Shown here in pieces: positions 27,249 through 36,078 of a stretch of DNA of 64,000 bases. The notes under the pieces are model-generated. The model did no database searches and was not told where the DNA came from. It was given only the letters and a program-made list of their open reading frames with translations. This stretch comes from Streptomyces drozdowiczii. GTDB lineage: Bacteria > Actinomycetota > Actinomycetes > Streptomycetales > Streptomycetaceae. The translations under genes and the position numbers were made by a program. Where the stretch lies: positions 1,116,001 through 1,180,000 of the forward strand of contig NZ_CP098740.1 of NCBI RefSeq assembly GCF_026167665.1, written 5' to 3'. How positions within the stretch are numbered: position 1 is the stretch's first letter; the number at the start of each line of letters is the position of its first letter.

Positions 27249-27701
27249 ATGGACGAGGCCGGTCTGGGCGACGACGTCTACCAGCCCCAGCAGGAGTCGG
27301 AGGCATCCGATCCGGTCGAGCAGCTCGACACGGAGGACACCTTGGACGACCCGGACGTGGACGACGTCCTGGACCGGGGTTACTCACCGCCCGAGCGCCC
27401 CTACGCGGTGGACGACGTGGGCACCACCGCCGCCGAGCAGCACCGGGGCGAGTCCCTGGAGAGCCGCCTCGCGCGCGAGCGCCCCGAGCACGACGGCCCG
27501 CCCGGGGACGGGGTGGGCGATGTCGCGGACGGGGACGGCGAACCGTGGGACGGCGAGGTCGGCACCGTGCGCGCGGGGCGGCTCACCCGGGACCTGGACA
27601 TCGACGAGCCGGACAGCACGGCGGGCGAGGACGTCGGGATCGACGGCGCCGCCGCCTCCGCCGAGGAGGCCGCGGTGCACGTCATCGCGGACGAGGCATA
27701 G
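27249..27701 (+). CDS. DUF5709 family protein
   Basis: A 150-residue, highly acidic protein with Streptomyces DUF5709 features: repeated DTEDTLDDPDVDDVLDRGYS, SPPERPYAVDDVGTTAAEQH, ESLESRLARERPE and a C-terminal AASAEEAAVHVIADEA. Start ATG 27249 follows GGGAAGGG. It is likely soluble and partly disordered. Relatives are conserved in actinomycetes without known function. Confidence 0.85.
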   Translation: MDEAGLGDDVYQPQQESEASDPVEQLDTEDTLDDPDVDDVLDRGYSPPERPYAVDDVGTTAAEQHRGESLESRLARERPEHDGPPGDGVGDVADGDGEPWDGEVGTVRAGRLTRDLDIDEPDSTAGEDVGIDGAAASAEEAAVHVIADEA

Positions 27702-27820
27702 GGCGGCCCGGCCCCCTTACCTCGGAGGTAATCGACGCCCCGCGCGGCCTCGGACATCGTGTTCCCCACGAGCACAGCGCTCCCGGCCCCCGGCCGGAAG
27801 CCATACCGGAGGGACCCACG

Positions 27821-28183
27821 ATGACCACGTATGACGACGCCGTGCAGCGCTACTTCGCCGCCTGGAACGCCGGTCCGGACGAGCTGGAGAAGGCCGTCGC
27901 CGCCGCGTTCACCGACGAGGCCGCGTACACCGACCCGCTGGCCGACGTACGGGGCCACGAGCAGCTGACGGCCGCCATCGCGGGGGCACGGCAGCAGTTC
28001 CCCGGCTTCACGTTCCGGCCGCTCGGCGCGGTGGACGGGCATCACGCGCTGGTCCGCTTCGGGTGGGAGCTGGTCGCGCCCGACGGCTCGGCGCCCGTCG
28101 CCGGTTTCGATGTGGCGACGCTGGCCGATGACGGCCGGATCGCCTCGGTCAGCGGCTTCCTGGACCGGGTGCCGGCCGCCTGA
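27821..28183 (+). CDS. SnoaL-like/NTF2-fold protein
   Basis: 120 residues in a cone-shaped NTF2 fold: YDDAVQRYFAAWNAG helix, AAFTDEAAYTDPLADVRGHE, FTFRPLGAVDGHHALVRFGW and FDVATLADDGRIASVSGFLD. This matches nuclear-transport-factor-2-like proteins, which include isomerases, dehydratases and small-ligand binders. ATG 27821 follows GGAGGG. It is convergent with the aldo/keto reductase, the two stop codons abutting at 28183/28184. Substrate cannot be predicted. Confidence 0.85.
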   Translation: MTTYDDAVQRYFAAWNAGPDELEKAVAAAFTDEAAYTDPLADVRGHEQLTAAIAGARQQFPGFTFRPLGAVDGHHALVRFGWELVAPDGSAPVAGFDVATLADDGRIASVSGFLDRVPAA

Positions 28184-29227
28184 TCACGCGGCGGGGTGCG
28201 AACGGCGGCGCAGGGCCGGGTCGGTGAGGTCCGCCGGGTGGTAACCGGCGTCCCGGGACGAGAGGTTGGTGCCGGGCGGGACGATCTTGTCGATCCGGTC
28301 CAGCACGTCCTGGCTCAGCCGCACCCGGTCCGCGCCGAGCTGGCCCTCCAGCTGTTCCAGGGTGCGCGGGCCGATGATCGCCGAGGTGACGGCGGGGTGT
28401 TCGAGCACGAAGGCCAGGGCGAGCTGGACGAGGGTGAGCCCGGCCTCGTCGGCCAGCTGGGCCAGGGCCTCGGCGGCTTCGAGCTTGGCCGCGTTCTCCG
28501 GGGACGCGATGTCGAAGCGCCCGGCCTGGCGGGCGGCGCGGCTGGAGTCCGGCTGGCCGGCGCCCTTGCGGTAGCGGCCGGAGAGCCAGCCGCCGGCCAG
28601 CGGGCTCCAGGACAGCACGGCGAGGCCGTAGCGCCGGGCGGTGGGCAGCACCTCGCGCTCGATGCCCCGGGCGAGGATCGAGTACGGCGGCTGCTCGGCG
28701 ACGACGCGTTCGCGGCCGCGCCGCTCGGCGGTCCACTGGCCCTCCACGATGGCGGAGGGCTCGAAGGTCGAGGTGCCGATGTAGCGGATCTTGCCCTGGT
28801 GGACCAGGTCCGAGAGGGCGCCCAGGGTCTCGTCGAAGTCGGTGCCGGGCTCCGGGCGGTGCACCTGGTAGAGGTCGATCCAGTCGGTGCCCAGCCGGCG
28901 CAGGCTGTTCTCCACCTCGCGGATGATCCAACGGCGGCTGTTCCCCTGCTCGTTGGGGTCGTCGCCGAGGCTGCCGTGGAACTTCGTGGCGAGCACGACG
29001 TTGTCGCGGCGGCCGCCCGCGAGGGCCTTGCCGACGATGGTCTCGGACTCACCGGCCGAGTAGACGTCGGCGGTGTCCACGAAGTTGATGCCGGAGTCCA
29101 GGGCGTGGTGGATGATCCGGACGCTGTCGTCGTGGTCGGGGTTGCCGCGGGCGCCGAACATCATGGTGCCCAGGCAGAGCGGGCTGACCTTCACGCCCGT
29201 GCGGCCGAAATCGCGGTACTGCGTCAT
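28184..29227 (-). CDS. aldo/keto reductase
   Basis: A 347-residue NADPH-dependent oxidoreductase with a TIM barrel. Catalytic tetrad candidates are visible: Asp in NFVDTADVYSAGESE, Tyr in the same motif, Lys in VVLATKFHG and His in IDLYQVHRPEP. The C-terminal cofactor segment reads VTSAIIGPRTLEQLEGQLGA. It is the last gene of the long minus-strand operon, its ATG overlapping the ABC exporter stop (ATGA). It may reduce an aldehyde released by the FMN monooxygenase upstream (inference). Confidence 0.9.
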   Translation of the reverse strand: MTQYRDFGRTGVKVSPLCLGTMMFGARGNPDHDDSVRIIHHALDSGINFVDTADVYSAGESETIVGKALAGGRRDNVVLATKFHGSLGDDPNEQGNSRRWIIREVENSLRRLGTDWIDLYQVHRPEPGTDFDETLGALSDLVHQGKIRYIGTSTFEPSAIVEGQWTAERRGRERVVAEQPPYSILARGIEREVLPTARRYGLAVLSWSPLAGGWLSGRYRKGAGQPDSSRAARQAGRFDIASPENAAKLEAAEALAQLADEAGLTLVQLALAFVLEHPAVTSAIIGPRTLEQLEGQLGADRVRLSQDVLDRIDKIVPPGTNLSSRDAGYHPADLTDPALRRRSHPAA

Positions 29228-32200
29228 CGTGCGTTCTCCTTGACGAGTTGACTGGCATTCAGGTGGTCGACGGCCGCGCCGGGGCCGGTCTCCCGGAAGG
29301 CGTCCCACAGCCTTCGGTAGGGGCCCCGGGCGGCGAGCAGTTCGGTGTGGGTGCCGGTCTCGACCACGGTTCCCGCGTCGAGCACCACCACCCGGTCCGC
29401 GCGGGCCGCCGTGGTCAGCCGGTGGGCGACGACGACGGTCGTACGTCGGCGGGCCAGGGACTCGGTGGCCGCGGCGACCCGGCGTTCGGTGGCGAGGTCC
29501 AGCGAGGCGGTGGCCTCGTCGAGCAGCAGCACGTCGGGGTCGACCAGTTCGGCCCGGGCCAGCGCGAGGAGCTGGCGCTGTCCGGCGGAGAGGTTGCGGC
29601 CCCGCTCCCCCACCGGGGTGAGGTAGCCGAGCCGGAGCCCGGCGACCATCTCGTGCGCGCCGACCGCCCGGGACGCCCGCTCCACCTCGGCGTCCGTGGC
29701 GTCGGGCCGCCCGTAGGCGATGGCGTCGCGGACGGTGCCGCTGAAGAGGTGCGCCTCCTGCGGGACCACGCCGAGCCTGCGCCGGAAGGCGGCCAGGTCC
29801 AGGTCGCGCAGGTCGTGCCCGTCCACCCGGACCGCGCCCGCCGAGGGATCGTAGAACCGGGCGAGGAGCTTCACCACCGTGGACTTGCCCGCGCCCGTGG
29901 CGCCGACGAGCGCGACGGTCTCGCCCGGTTCGATGCGCAGGGTCACCCCGTGCAGGACCTGGTGGCCCCCGCCGCCCGCGTAACCGAAGGAGACCGCGTC
30001 GAACTCGACCTCGCCGCGCAGGGCGGGCACCGGTCGGGGGCGCTCGGCGGGCGGGGTGCCGGCGGGGGTGTTCATCAGGGCGCGGAGGCGGCCGAGGCCG
30101 ACGACCGCCTGCTGGTACCCGTCGAAGACCTGCGAGAGCTGCTGGATCGGCGAGAAGAACAGCTCCACGTACAGCAGGAACGCGATCAGCGTTCCGGCGC
30201 TCAGCTCGCCCGAGCGGACCTGGGCGGCGCCCACGGTGAGCACGGCCGCCGAGCAGAGCGTCCCGAGGAACTCCACGAACGGGAAGAACGTGCCCATGTA
30301 CCGCTGGGCGCGCAGCCGGGAATCGCGGAAGGCGCGGGCCAGTACGGCGAAGTCGGCGGCGTTGCGCTGCTCGCGGCGGAACGCCTGGGTGACGCGGATC
30401 GCGGTGACGTTCTCCTGGAGGCAGGCGTTGACGGCGCTGATCCGCTCCCGGGCCTCGCGGTAGGCGGGGACCGAGTAGTGGCGGAAGACGGCGGTGGCCG
30501 CGATCAGCACCGGGAGCGCGGCGAGCAGCACCAGGGCGAGCCGCGCGTCGATCACCAGCAGGGCGACCAGCACCCCGGAGACCGTGAGCAGGCTGACCAC
30601 GGCGGTGATCAGGCCGGTCTGGAGGAAGTTCGACAGGGCGTCCACGTCGGTGGTCATCCGGGTCATGATCCGGCCGCCGAGTTCGCGCTCGTAGTAGTCG
30701 AGGCCGAGGCGCTGGAGCTGGGCGAAGGTCTTCACCCGCAGGGTGTAGAGGAGGCGTTCGCCGGTGCGCCCGGTGGTGCGCACCTGGGCCACGCCGATCA
30801 GCCAGTTCGCGGCCACCACGAACCCGGCGGCAGCGGCCGCGGCGAGCAGGACGTGCCCGGCGTGGTGGGCGACGCCCCGGTCCACGCCGTACCGGACGAG
30901 CACCGGCACGGTGATCTGGGCTCCCGCGTCGAGCGCGACGAGCAGCAGGCCGAGGAGCAGTGGCAGCCGGAAGGGCCGCAGCAGGACGCCGAGCCCGAAG
31001 CGCGCGTCGGCGGCGACGGCCTGTTCGGTGGGCACCTCGGGGTCGGCGGCGGGCAGCGGGAGGCGGGCGAGTCCGGCGAGGAGTTCGGGGCTGGGCGGGG
31101 CCGAGCCGAGCACCCCGCCGCCGGGTCCCGCGCGGCCGGGACCGGAGGTGGCGGCGGCCTCGGCGAGCGCCTGGGCGGCCCGGACCGCGGTGCCCTCCAG
31201 CTGCTCGTCCTCGTCCACCTCGGGGCGCAGCCACAGGTGCGGGGTGGGGCAGCCGGGGTCGGGCGCGAGGGCGTCGTCCGGGCGGTCGTCGGCGCGGTCG
31301 TCGGTGGCCAGGAGGTCCCGGAACAGGGCGGACCGGCCGCGCAGTTCGTCGGGCGTCCCGGTGTCCGTGACCCGGCCGCCGTCGAGGATGGCGACGCGGT
31401 CGGCCAGCTCCAGGGTGGAGCGGCGGTGGGCGATGATCAGCGTGGTGCGGCGGCGGTCGTCCGCGCGCAGCCGGTGGTGGATCTCGGCCTCCACCCGGGC
31501 GTCGATGGCGGAGGTGGCGTCGTCCAGGACGAGCACGGCCGGGTCGCCGATCAGGGCGCGGGCGAGCGCCATGCGCTGGCGCTGGCCGCCGGAGAGGGTG
31601 AGGCCCTGTTCGCCGACCAGGGTGTCGTAGCCCTGCGGGAGCCGTTCGATGAACTCGTCGGCTCGGGCGACGCGGGCCGCCGCGCGCACCTGCTCGTCGG
31701 TGGCGTCCGGCTTCCCGTACGCGATGTTGGCGCGCACGGTGTCCGAGAGGAGCAGGCTCTCCTCGAAGACGTAGCCGATCCGGGAGCGCAGCGAGGCGAG
31801 GGCCAGGTCGCGGACGTCGGTGCCGCCGACCCGTACCGCGCCGGAGGGCACGTCGTAGAAGCGGGGCAGCAGGGCGGCGGCGGTGGACTTGCCGGAGCCG
31901 GCCGGGCCGATCAGGGCCAGGGTCTCGCCGGGGCGGATGTCCAGGGTGAAGCCGTCGAGGAGCGGGGCGCCGTCGCCGTATCCGAAGGTGACGTCGTCCC
32001 AGGAGAGGGCCGGGGGTTCGTCGGGGAGTGCGCGGGCGTGCGGGGCGTCGGTGATGACGGGGGCCTCGTCCACGACCTCCAGGACTCGTTCGGCGCCGGC
32101 CCGGGCCTGCTGCCAGACCGTGAGCAGGGTGGCGACCTGGCGTACGGGGGTGACGAAGGAGCCCAGGTAGGTGGTGAACGCGAGGAAGGTGCCGAGCGAG

Positions 32201-33066
32201 ATGTGGCCGTGCAGGGCCATCCAGCCGCCGAGCGCCAGCACGGCGACCTGGCCGAGCGCGGGGACCGCCTGGAGGGCGGGGTTGTAGCGGCTGGTGAAGC
32301 GGACGACGCGCAGCCGGGACGCGAACAGCTGGCGGGCGCGCTGTTCGAGGCCGGTCAGCTCGCGGTGCTCCTGGCCGAAGCCCTTCACCACGCGGACGCC
32401 GGTGACGGTCGCCTCGACGGTGGAGGCGACCTCGGCGGCCTCCTGCTGGGCGTGCCAGTTGGCGGGGAACAGGTCGCGGCGGCTGCGGAGCGCGATCAGC
32501 CAGAGCAGCGGACCGACGACGAGCGCCACGACGGTCAGGAGCGGTGACAGGAACGCCATGACGGCCAGCGAGAACAGGAACATCAGGGCGTTGCCCGTGA
32601 GGTTGGGCAGGAATTGCAGCAGGGTCTGGATGAGGGTGATGTCGGAGATGGACCGGCTCACCACCTGCCCGGTGCGCAGATCGTCCTGCTGGGCGCCGCC
32701 GAGCCGGAGCAGCGCGGCGAACGCGTCGTTGCGCAGGTCGTACTGGACCCCCAGGGAGAGCCGTCCCGAGCGGTAGCGGCGGGTGAAGCTCGCGCCGAAC
32801 CGGAGCGCGCCGAGTGCGGCGAGCAGCCCGGTCCACGGGACGAGCGAGGCGGTGGTGCCGGCCGCCACCCCGTCCACAACGTGCCGCAGCACGAGGGGCA
32901 GGGTGGCGGTGGCGACGGCCGCGGTCACGGCGGCGCCGAAGGCCATGAGGAGATCGGTGCGGTGGCGCAGGCAGTAGCCCAGCAGCCGCCGCGCCCAGCC
33001 GGGCCGCGGCTGCGACGGCTGCCGGGCCGTGCCGGTCCCGGTCCCCGGATGCGGACAGTCCGTCAC
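29224..33066 (-). CDS. single-chain ABC exporter (TMD-NBD-TMD-NBD)
   Basis: 1,280 residues, two full exporter halves joined by an acidic Pro/Ala-rich linker. NBD1: Walker A GPAGSGKST near 386, signature LSGGQRQRM, Walker B VLVLDDATSAID near 508, in which Asp replaces the catalytic Glu. NBD2: Walker A GATGAGKST near 1053, signature LSAGQRQLL and canonical VLLLDEATASLD near 1177. One degenerate and one consensus ATP site is the asymmetry of heterodimeric exporters such as TM287/288, here fused. GTG 33066 overlaps the monooxygenase stop (GTGA). A longer open frame beyond it covers other genes and is not this protein. Substrate unknown. Confidence 0.9.
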   Translation of the reverse strand: MTDCPHPGTGTGTARQPSQPRPGWARRLLGYCLRHRTDLLMAFGAAVTAAVATATLPLVLRHVVDGVAAGTTASLVPWTGLLAALGALRFGASFTRRYRSGRLSLGVQYDLRNDAFAALLRLGGAQQDDLRTGQVVSRSISDITLIQTLLQFLPNLTGNALMFLFSLAVMAFLSPLLTVVALVVGPLLWLIALRSRRDLFPANWHAQQEAAEVASTVEATVTGVRVVKGFGQEHRELTGLEQRARQLFASRLRVVRFTSRYNPALQAVPALGQVAVLALGGWMALHGHISLGTFLAFTTYLGSFVTPVRQVATLLTVWQQARAGAERVLEVVDEAPVITDAPHARALPDEPPALSWDDVTFGYGDGAPLLDGFTLDIRPGETLALIGPAGSGKSTAAALLPRFYDVPSGAVRVGGTDVRDLALASLRSRIGYVFEESLLLSDTVRANIAYGKPDATDEQVRAAARVARADEFIERLPQGYDTLVGEQGLTLSGGQRQRMALARALIGDPAVLVLDDATSAIDARVEAEIHHRLRADDRRRTTLIIAHRRSTLELADRVAILDGGRVTDTGTPDELRGRSALFRDLLATDDRADDRPDDALAPDPGCPTPHLWLRPEVDEDEQLEGTAVRAAQALAEAAATSGPGRAGPGGGVLGSAPPSPELLAGLARLPLPAADPEVPTEQAVAADARFGLGVLLRPFRLPLLLGLLLVALDAGAQITVPVLVRYGVDRGVAHHAGHVLLAAAAAAGFVVAANWLIGVAQVRTTGRTGERLLYTLRVKTFAQLQRLGLDYYERELGGRIMTRMTTDVDALSNFLQTGLITAVVSLLTVSGVLVALLVIDARLALVLLAALPVLIAATAVFRHYSVPAYREARERISAVNACLQENVTAIRVTQAFRREQRNAADFAVLARAFRDSRLRAQRYMGTFFPFVEFLGTLCSAAVLTVGAAQVRSGELSAGTLIAFLLYVELFFSPIQQLSQVFDGYQQAVVGLGRLRALMNTPAGTPPAERPRPVPALRGEVEFDAVSFGYAGGGGHQVLHGVTLRIEPGETVALVGATGAGKSTVVKLLARFYDPSAGAVRVDGHDLRDLDLAAFRRRLGVVPQEAHLFSGTVRDAIAYGRPDATDAEVERASRAVGAHEMVAGLRLGYLTPVGERGRNLSAGQRQLLALARAELVDPDVLLLDEATASLDLATERRVAAATESLARRRTTVVVAHRLTTAARADRVVVLDAGTVVETGTHTELLAARGPYRRLWDAFRETGPGAAVDHLNASQLVKENAR

Positions 33067-34448
33067 CGGGCCTCCGCCAGACCGATGCCGTAGTCGCCGG
33101 CGCCGCGGACGATGTCGTCGAAGAGGCGGTTGGCGGGGCGCGGCAGCCCGTAGTGGCCGCGCAGGGTGCTCGCGGTGTACTCGGTGCGGAACAGGCCGCG
33201 CTCCTGGAGGATCGGCACCACCCGGTCCACGAAGACCTCCAGGCCGGAGGGGAGCACGGCGGGCATGATGTTGAAGCCGTCGGCGGCCCCGCTCTCGTAC
33301 CAGTGCTCGATGGTGTCCGCGACCTGCTCGGCGGTCCCGGCGAAGGTGCGGTGGCCGCGCCCGCCGCCGAGCCTGCCGATGAGCTGACGTACGGTCAGCT
33401 TCTCGCGCCTGGCCAGCTCCACGATGAGGGTGTAACGGCTCTTGGCGCCCTCGATGTCGTCCTCGGTGGGGATGTCCTCGGGCAGCTCCGCGTCCAGGTC
33501 GAGGTCGTCGGGGGCGATCTTCAGCCGCTTGGCGAGCTGGATCTTGGCGTACTCGGGGACGATGAGGTTCTCCAGCTCCTCGTCGAGCGCCAGCGCCTCG
33601 GCCTCGGTGTCGCCGATGACGGGGACGATGCCGGGCAGGATCTTGATGCCGTCGGGGTTGCGGCCGAGGGCGGTGGCGCGCTCCTTGACGTCCTTGTAGA
33701 AGGCGATGCCCTCCTCCAGGGTCTGCTGGGCGGTGAACACCGCCTCCGCGTACCGGGCCGCGAAGTCCTTGCCGTCCTCGCTGGACCCGGCCTGCACGAG
33801 CAACGGGTACCCCTGCGGGGGGCGTTGTACGTTGAGCGGTCCGTCGACCCGGAAGAACTCGCCCCGGTGATCGATCTGCCGGACCCGCTCGGCCAGGGCG
33901 TGCACCCCGCGCTCCTTGTCGGCGATGACCGCGTCGTCGGCCCAGCTGTCCCAGAGCTTGGTGGACACCTCGACGAACTCGCCGGCGCGCCGGTAGCGGT
34001 CGCGGTGCAGCGGGGTGTCGTCCAGGCCGAAGTTGCGGGCCGCGTCGGCGCCCGCGGTGGTGACGATGTTCCAGCCGGCCCGGCCGCCCGAGACGTGGTC
34101 GAGGGAGGCGAACCTGCGGGCCAGGTTGTACGGCTCGTTGTAGCTGGTGGACGCGGTGGCTATCAGGCCGATGTGGCGGGTGGCCCCGGCGAGGGCGGTG
34201 AGCAGGACCGTCGGCTCCAGCTTGGCGGCGGGGCGGCGGCCGGGGTCGCCCATCAGGACGGGGCTGTCGGCGAGGAACAGCGAGTCGAGCCGGCCGCGTT
34301 CCGCGATCCGGGCGAGGTTCTTGTAGTGCTCGATGTCGGAGTTGGCCTCGGCCGGGCTCTCGGGCAGCCGCCAGGACGCCTCGTGGTGGCCGGTGGACAT
34401 GAGGAAGGCGTTGAGGTGGAGCTGCTTGCGCTCGGGCGTGCGGGTCAT
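33063..34448 (-). CDS. FMN-dependent monooxygenase (NtaA/SnaA/DszA type)
   Basis: A 461-residue luciferase-like TIM-barrel enzyme. It starts KQLHLNAFLMSTGHHEASWR and shows LFLADSPVL, PTVLLTALAGATRHIGLIAT, ASTSYNEPYNLARRFASLDH, GRAGWNIVTTAG and YPLLVQAGSSEDGKDFAARY, the signatures of the group oxidising sulfur- or nitrogen-containing compounds (dibenzothiophene sulfone, nitrilotriacetate, sulfonates). It needs reduced FMN, presumably from the flavin reductase encoded at 37162-37686. Gene overlaps of 4 bp on both sides show tight coupling. Confidence 0.92.
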   Translation of the reverse strand: MTRTPERKQLHLNAFLMSTGHHEASWRLPESPAEANSDIEHYKNLARIAERGRLDSLFLADSPVLMGDPGRRPAAKLEPTVLLTALAGATRHIGLIATASTSYNEPYNLARRFASLDHVSGGRAGWNIVTTAGADAARNFGLDDTPLHRDRYRRAGEFVEVSTKLWDSWADDAVIADKERGVHALAERVRQIDHRGEFFRVDGPLNVQRPPQGYPLLVQAGSSEDGKDFAARYAEAVFTAQQTLEEGIAFYKDVKERATALGRNPDGIKILPGIVPVIGDTEAEALALDEELENLIVPEYAKIQLAKRLKIAPDDLDLDAELPEDIPTEDDIEGAKSRYTLIVELARREKLTVRQLIGRLGGGRGHRTFAGTAEQVADTIEHWYESGAADGFNIMPAVLPSGLEVFVDRVVPILQERGLFRTEYTASTLRGHYGLPRPANRLFDDIVRGAGDYGIGLAEAR

Positions 34449-35230
34449 CGGGAGTCCTTCTTCGCTTCGGTGAGGGGCTGGGGCTGGGTGACCCCGAGCG
34501 CGGTGAGCAGGGTGTCGCGGTACTCCTGGAAGCGCGGGTCGCGGCGGGAGCGCGGGGTCGGGAGGTCGACGGTGAGGTCGACGGAGATCCGGCCGTCCTC
34601 CAGGACCAGGACGCGGTCGGCCAGTTCCACCGCCTCGTCCACGTCGTGGGTGACCAGGAGCACCGCGGGGCGGTGGCGTTCGTAGAGTTCGCGGAGCAGG
34701 TCGTGCATCTTGATCCGGGTGAGCGCGTCCAGGGCGCCGAACGGCTCGTCCGCGAGGAGGAGTTCGGGTTCGCGGACCAGGGCGCGGGCCAGGGCGGCAC
34801 GCTGCTGCTCGCCGCCGGACAGCTCGTGCGGCCAGGAGCGGTCGCGGCCCTCCAGGCCGACCTCCGCCAGGGCGGTGAGGCCGCGTTCCCGGGCGCCGGG
34901 GCCGCGCAGGCCGAGGGTGACGTTGTCGATGAGCCGGAGCCAGGGCAGCAGCCGGGAGTCCTGGAAGGAGAGCGATACCCGGTCGGGGACGGTGAGTTCG
35001 CCGGAGCCCTCGACGGTGTGGTCGAGGCGGGCGACGGCACGCAGCAGGGTGGACTTGCCGGAGCCGCTGCGGCCGAGCAGTGCGGTGAACTCGCCGGGGG
35101 CGACGGTGAGGTCGAGCTCCTTGAGGATGTCGCGGTCGCCGAAGCGGCGGACCAGCTTCCGGGTGCGGACGGCGGGGTGCGCGAGGGCCGTCGCGCCGGG
35201 GGCGGTCAGCCCGCCAGGGTGCGTCGCCAT
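34445..35230 (-). CDS. ssuB: ABC transporter ATPase, sulfonate/nitrate type
   Basis: A 261-residue importer ATPase. Walker A GRSGSGKST, Q-loop in VSLSFQDSRLLPWL, signature LSGGEQQRAALARALV, Walker B LLLADEPFGALD, and H-loop VLLVTHDVDEA. The PFGALD and SFQDSRLLPW features are those of SsuB/TauB/NrtD ATPases. ATG 35230 overlaps the permease gene by 25 bp. It powers the importer formed with the adjacent permease and lipoprotein. The gene symbol is by family resemblance only. Confidence 0.88.
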   Translation of the reverse strand: MATHPGGLTAPGATALAHPAVRTRKLVRRFGDRDILKELDLTVAPGEFTALLGRSGSGKSTLLRAVARLDHTVEGSGELTVPDRVSLSFQDSRLLPWLRLIDNVTLGLRGPGARERGLTALAEVGLEGRDRSWPHELSGGEQQRAALARALVREPELLLADEPFGALDALTRIKMHDLLRELYERHRPAVLLVTHDVDEAVELADRVLVLEDGRISVDLTVDLPTPRSRRDPRFQEYRDTLLTALGVTQPQPLTEAKKDSR

Positions 35231-36078
35231 GACAGGACCTTCCTCTCGACGGCGCGTACCGCCGCGTCCGACGCGAAGCCGAAGATCCCGTAGGCCACCA
35301 GGCCCACGATGATCACGTCGGACTGGGCGTACTGCTGGGCCTGGAACATCATGTAGCCGATGCCGCTGGTGGCGTTGATCTGCTCGACCACGATCAGGCC
35401 GAGCCAGGACGCGGTGACGCCGAGGCGCAGCCCCACGAAGAAGCCGGGCAGCGAGCCGGGGACGACGACCTTGCGGATGAACTGCGCGCGGCTCAGGTCG
35501 AGCCCTTCCGCGAGTTCGACGTAACGGCTGTCGATGCCGGTGAGCGAGGCGTACGTGTTGATGTACATGTTCACCGCGACGCCGAGCGCGATGACGGTGA
35601 CCTTCATCTGCTCGCCGATGCCGAGCCAGAGGATCAGCAGCGGGAGCATGGCCAGCGAGGGGATGGCGCGCTTGATCTGGAGCGGGCCGTCGAGGAGGTA
35701 TTCGCCGGTCCGGCTCAGTCCGGCGGCGACGGCGAGGAGGACTCCGGCGGTCACCCCGAAGAAGAGGCCGAGCCCGGCGCGCTGGAGCGAGATGAGGACG
35801 TTGTCCTGGAGCCGTCCGCTGGAGACGAGGTCCGAGGCGGTGGAGAGGACCGTGCCGGGGCCGGAGAGGATCCGGGGGTCGAGATAGCCGGTGGCGGACG
35901 CGGCCCACCACAGGGCGATGACCAGGACCGGGCCGATGAGCCGCCCGAAGGGGACGGTCCGGCCGGGGCCGAGGCGTCTGCGGGTGCCCCTCGGTGCCGC
36001 CGGTGGTGCCTTCGCCGGGGAGGCGGCCGCGGTCGGCGGCGGTGCGGGGCGGGTGGTGTGCGTCAGCAGCTCGGTCAT
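35206..36078 (-). CDS. ssuC: ABC transporter permease, sulfonate type
   Basis: 290 residues; an Ala/Pro-rich cytosolic tail, then six helices (LIGPVLVIALWWAASATGYL, LGLFFGVTAGVLLAVAAGL, SLAMLPLLILWLGIGEQMKV). The EAA-type loop reads YVELAEGLDLSRAQFIRKVV, with VPGSLPGFFVGLRLGVTASW after it, as in SsuC/TauC. It overlaps both neighbours. Substrate is likely an organosulfonate or related organosulfur compound judging by the operon. Confidence 0.88.
   Translation of the reverse strand: MTELLTHTTRPAPPPTAAASPAKAPPAAPRGTRRRLGPGRTVPFGRLIGPVLVIALWWAASATGYLDPRILSGPGTVLSTASDLVSSGRLQDNVLISLQRAGLGLFFGVTAGVLLAVAAGLSRTGEYLLDGPLQIKRAIPSLAMLPLLILWLGIGEQMKVTVIALGVAVNMYINTYASLTGIDSRYVELAEGLDLSRAQFIRKVVVPGSLPGFFVGLRLGVTASWLGLIVVEQINATSGIGYMMFQAQQYAQSDVIIVGLVAYGIFGFASDAAVRAVERKVLSWRRTLAG

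Noticed and set aside
28184..32836. A 1,550-codon frame continuing upstream of the aldo/keto reductase
   Set aside because: Only the final 347 codons match the family; the rest is antisense-like Pro/Arg-rich shadow of the exporter gene.
29224..35040. A single 1,938-codon open frame across exporter, monooxygenase and ATPase genes
   Set aside because: Only the last 1,280 codons encode the exporter. The earlier part is an out-of-frame reading of the monooxygenase and importer ATPase genes, each of which has its own start and motifs.
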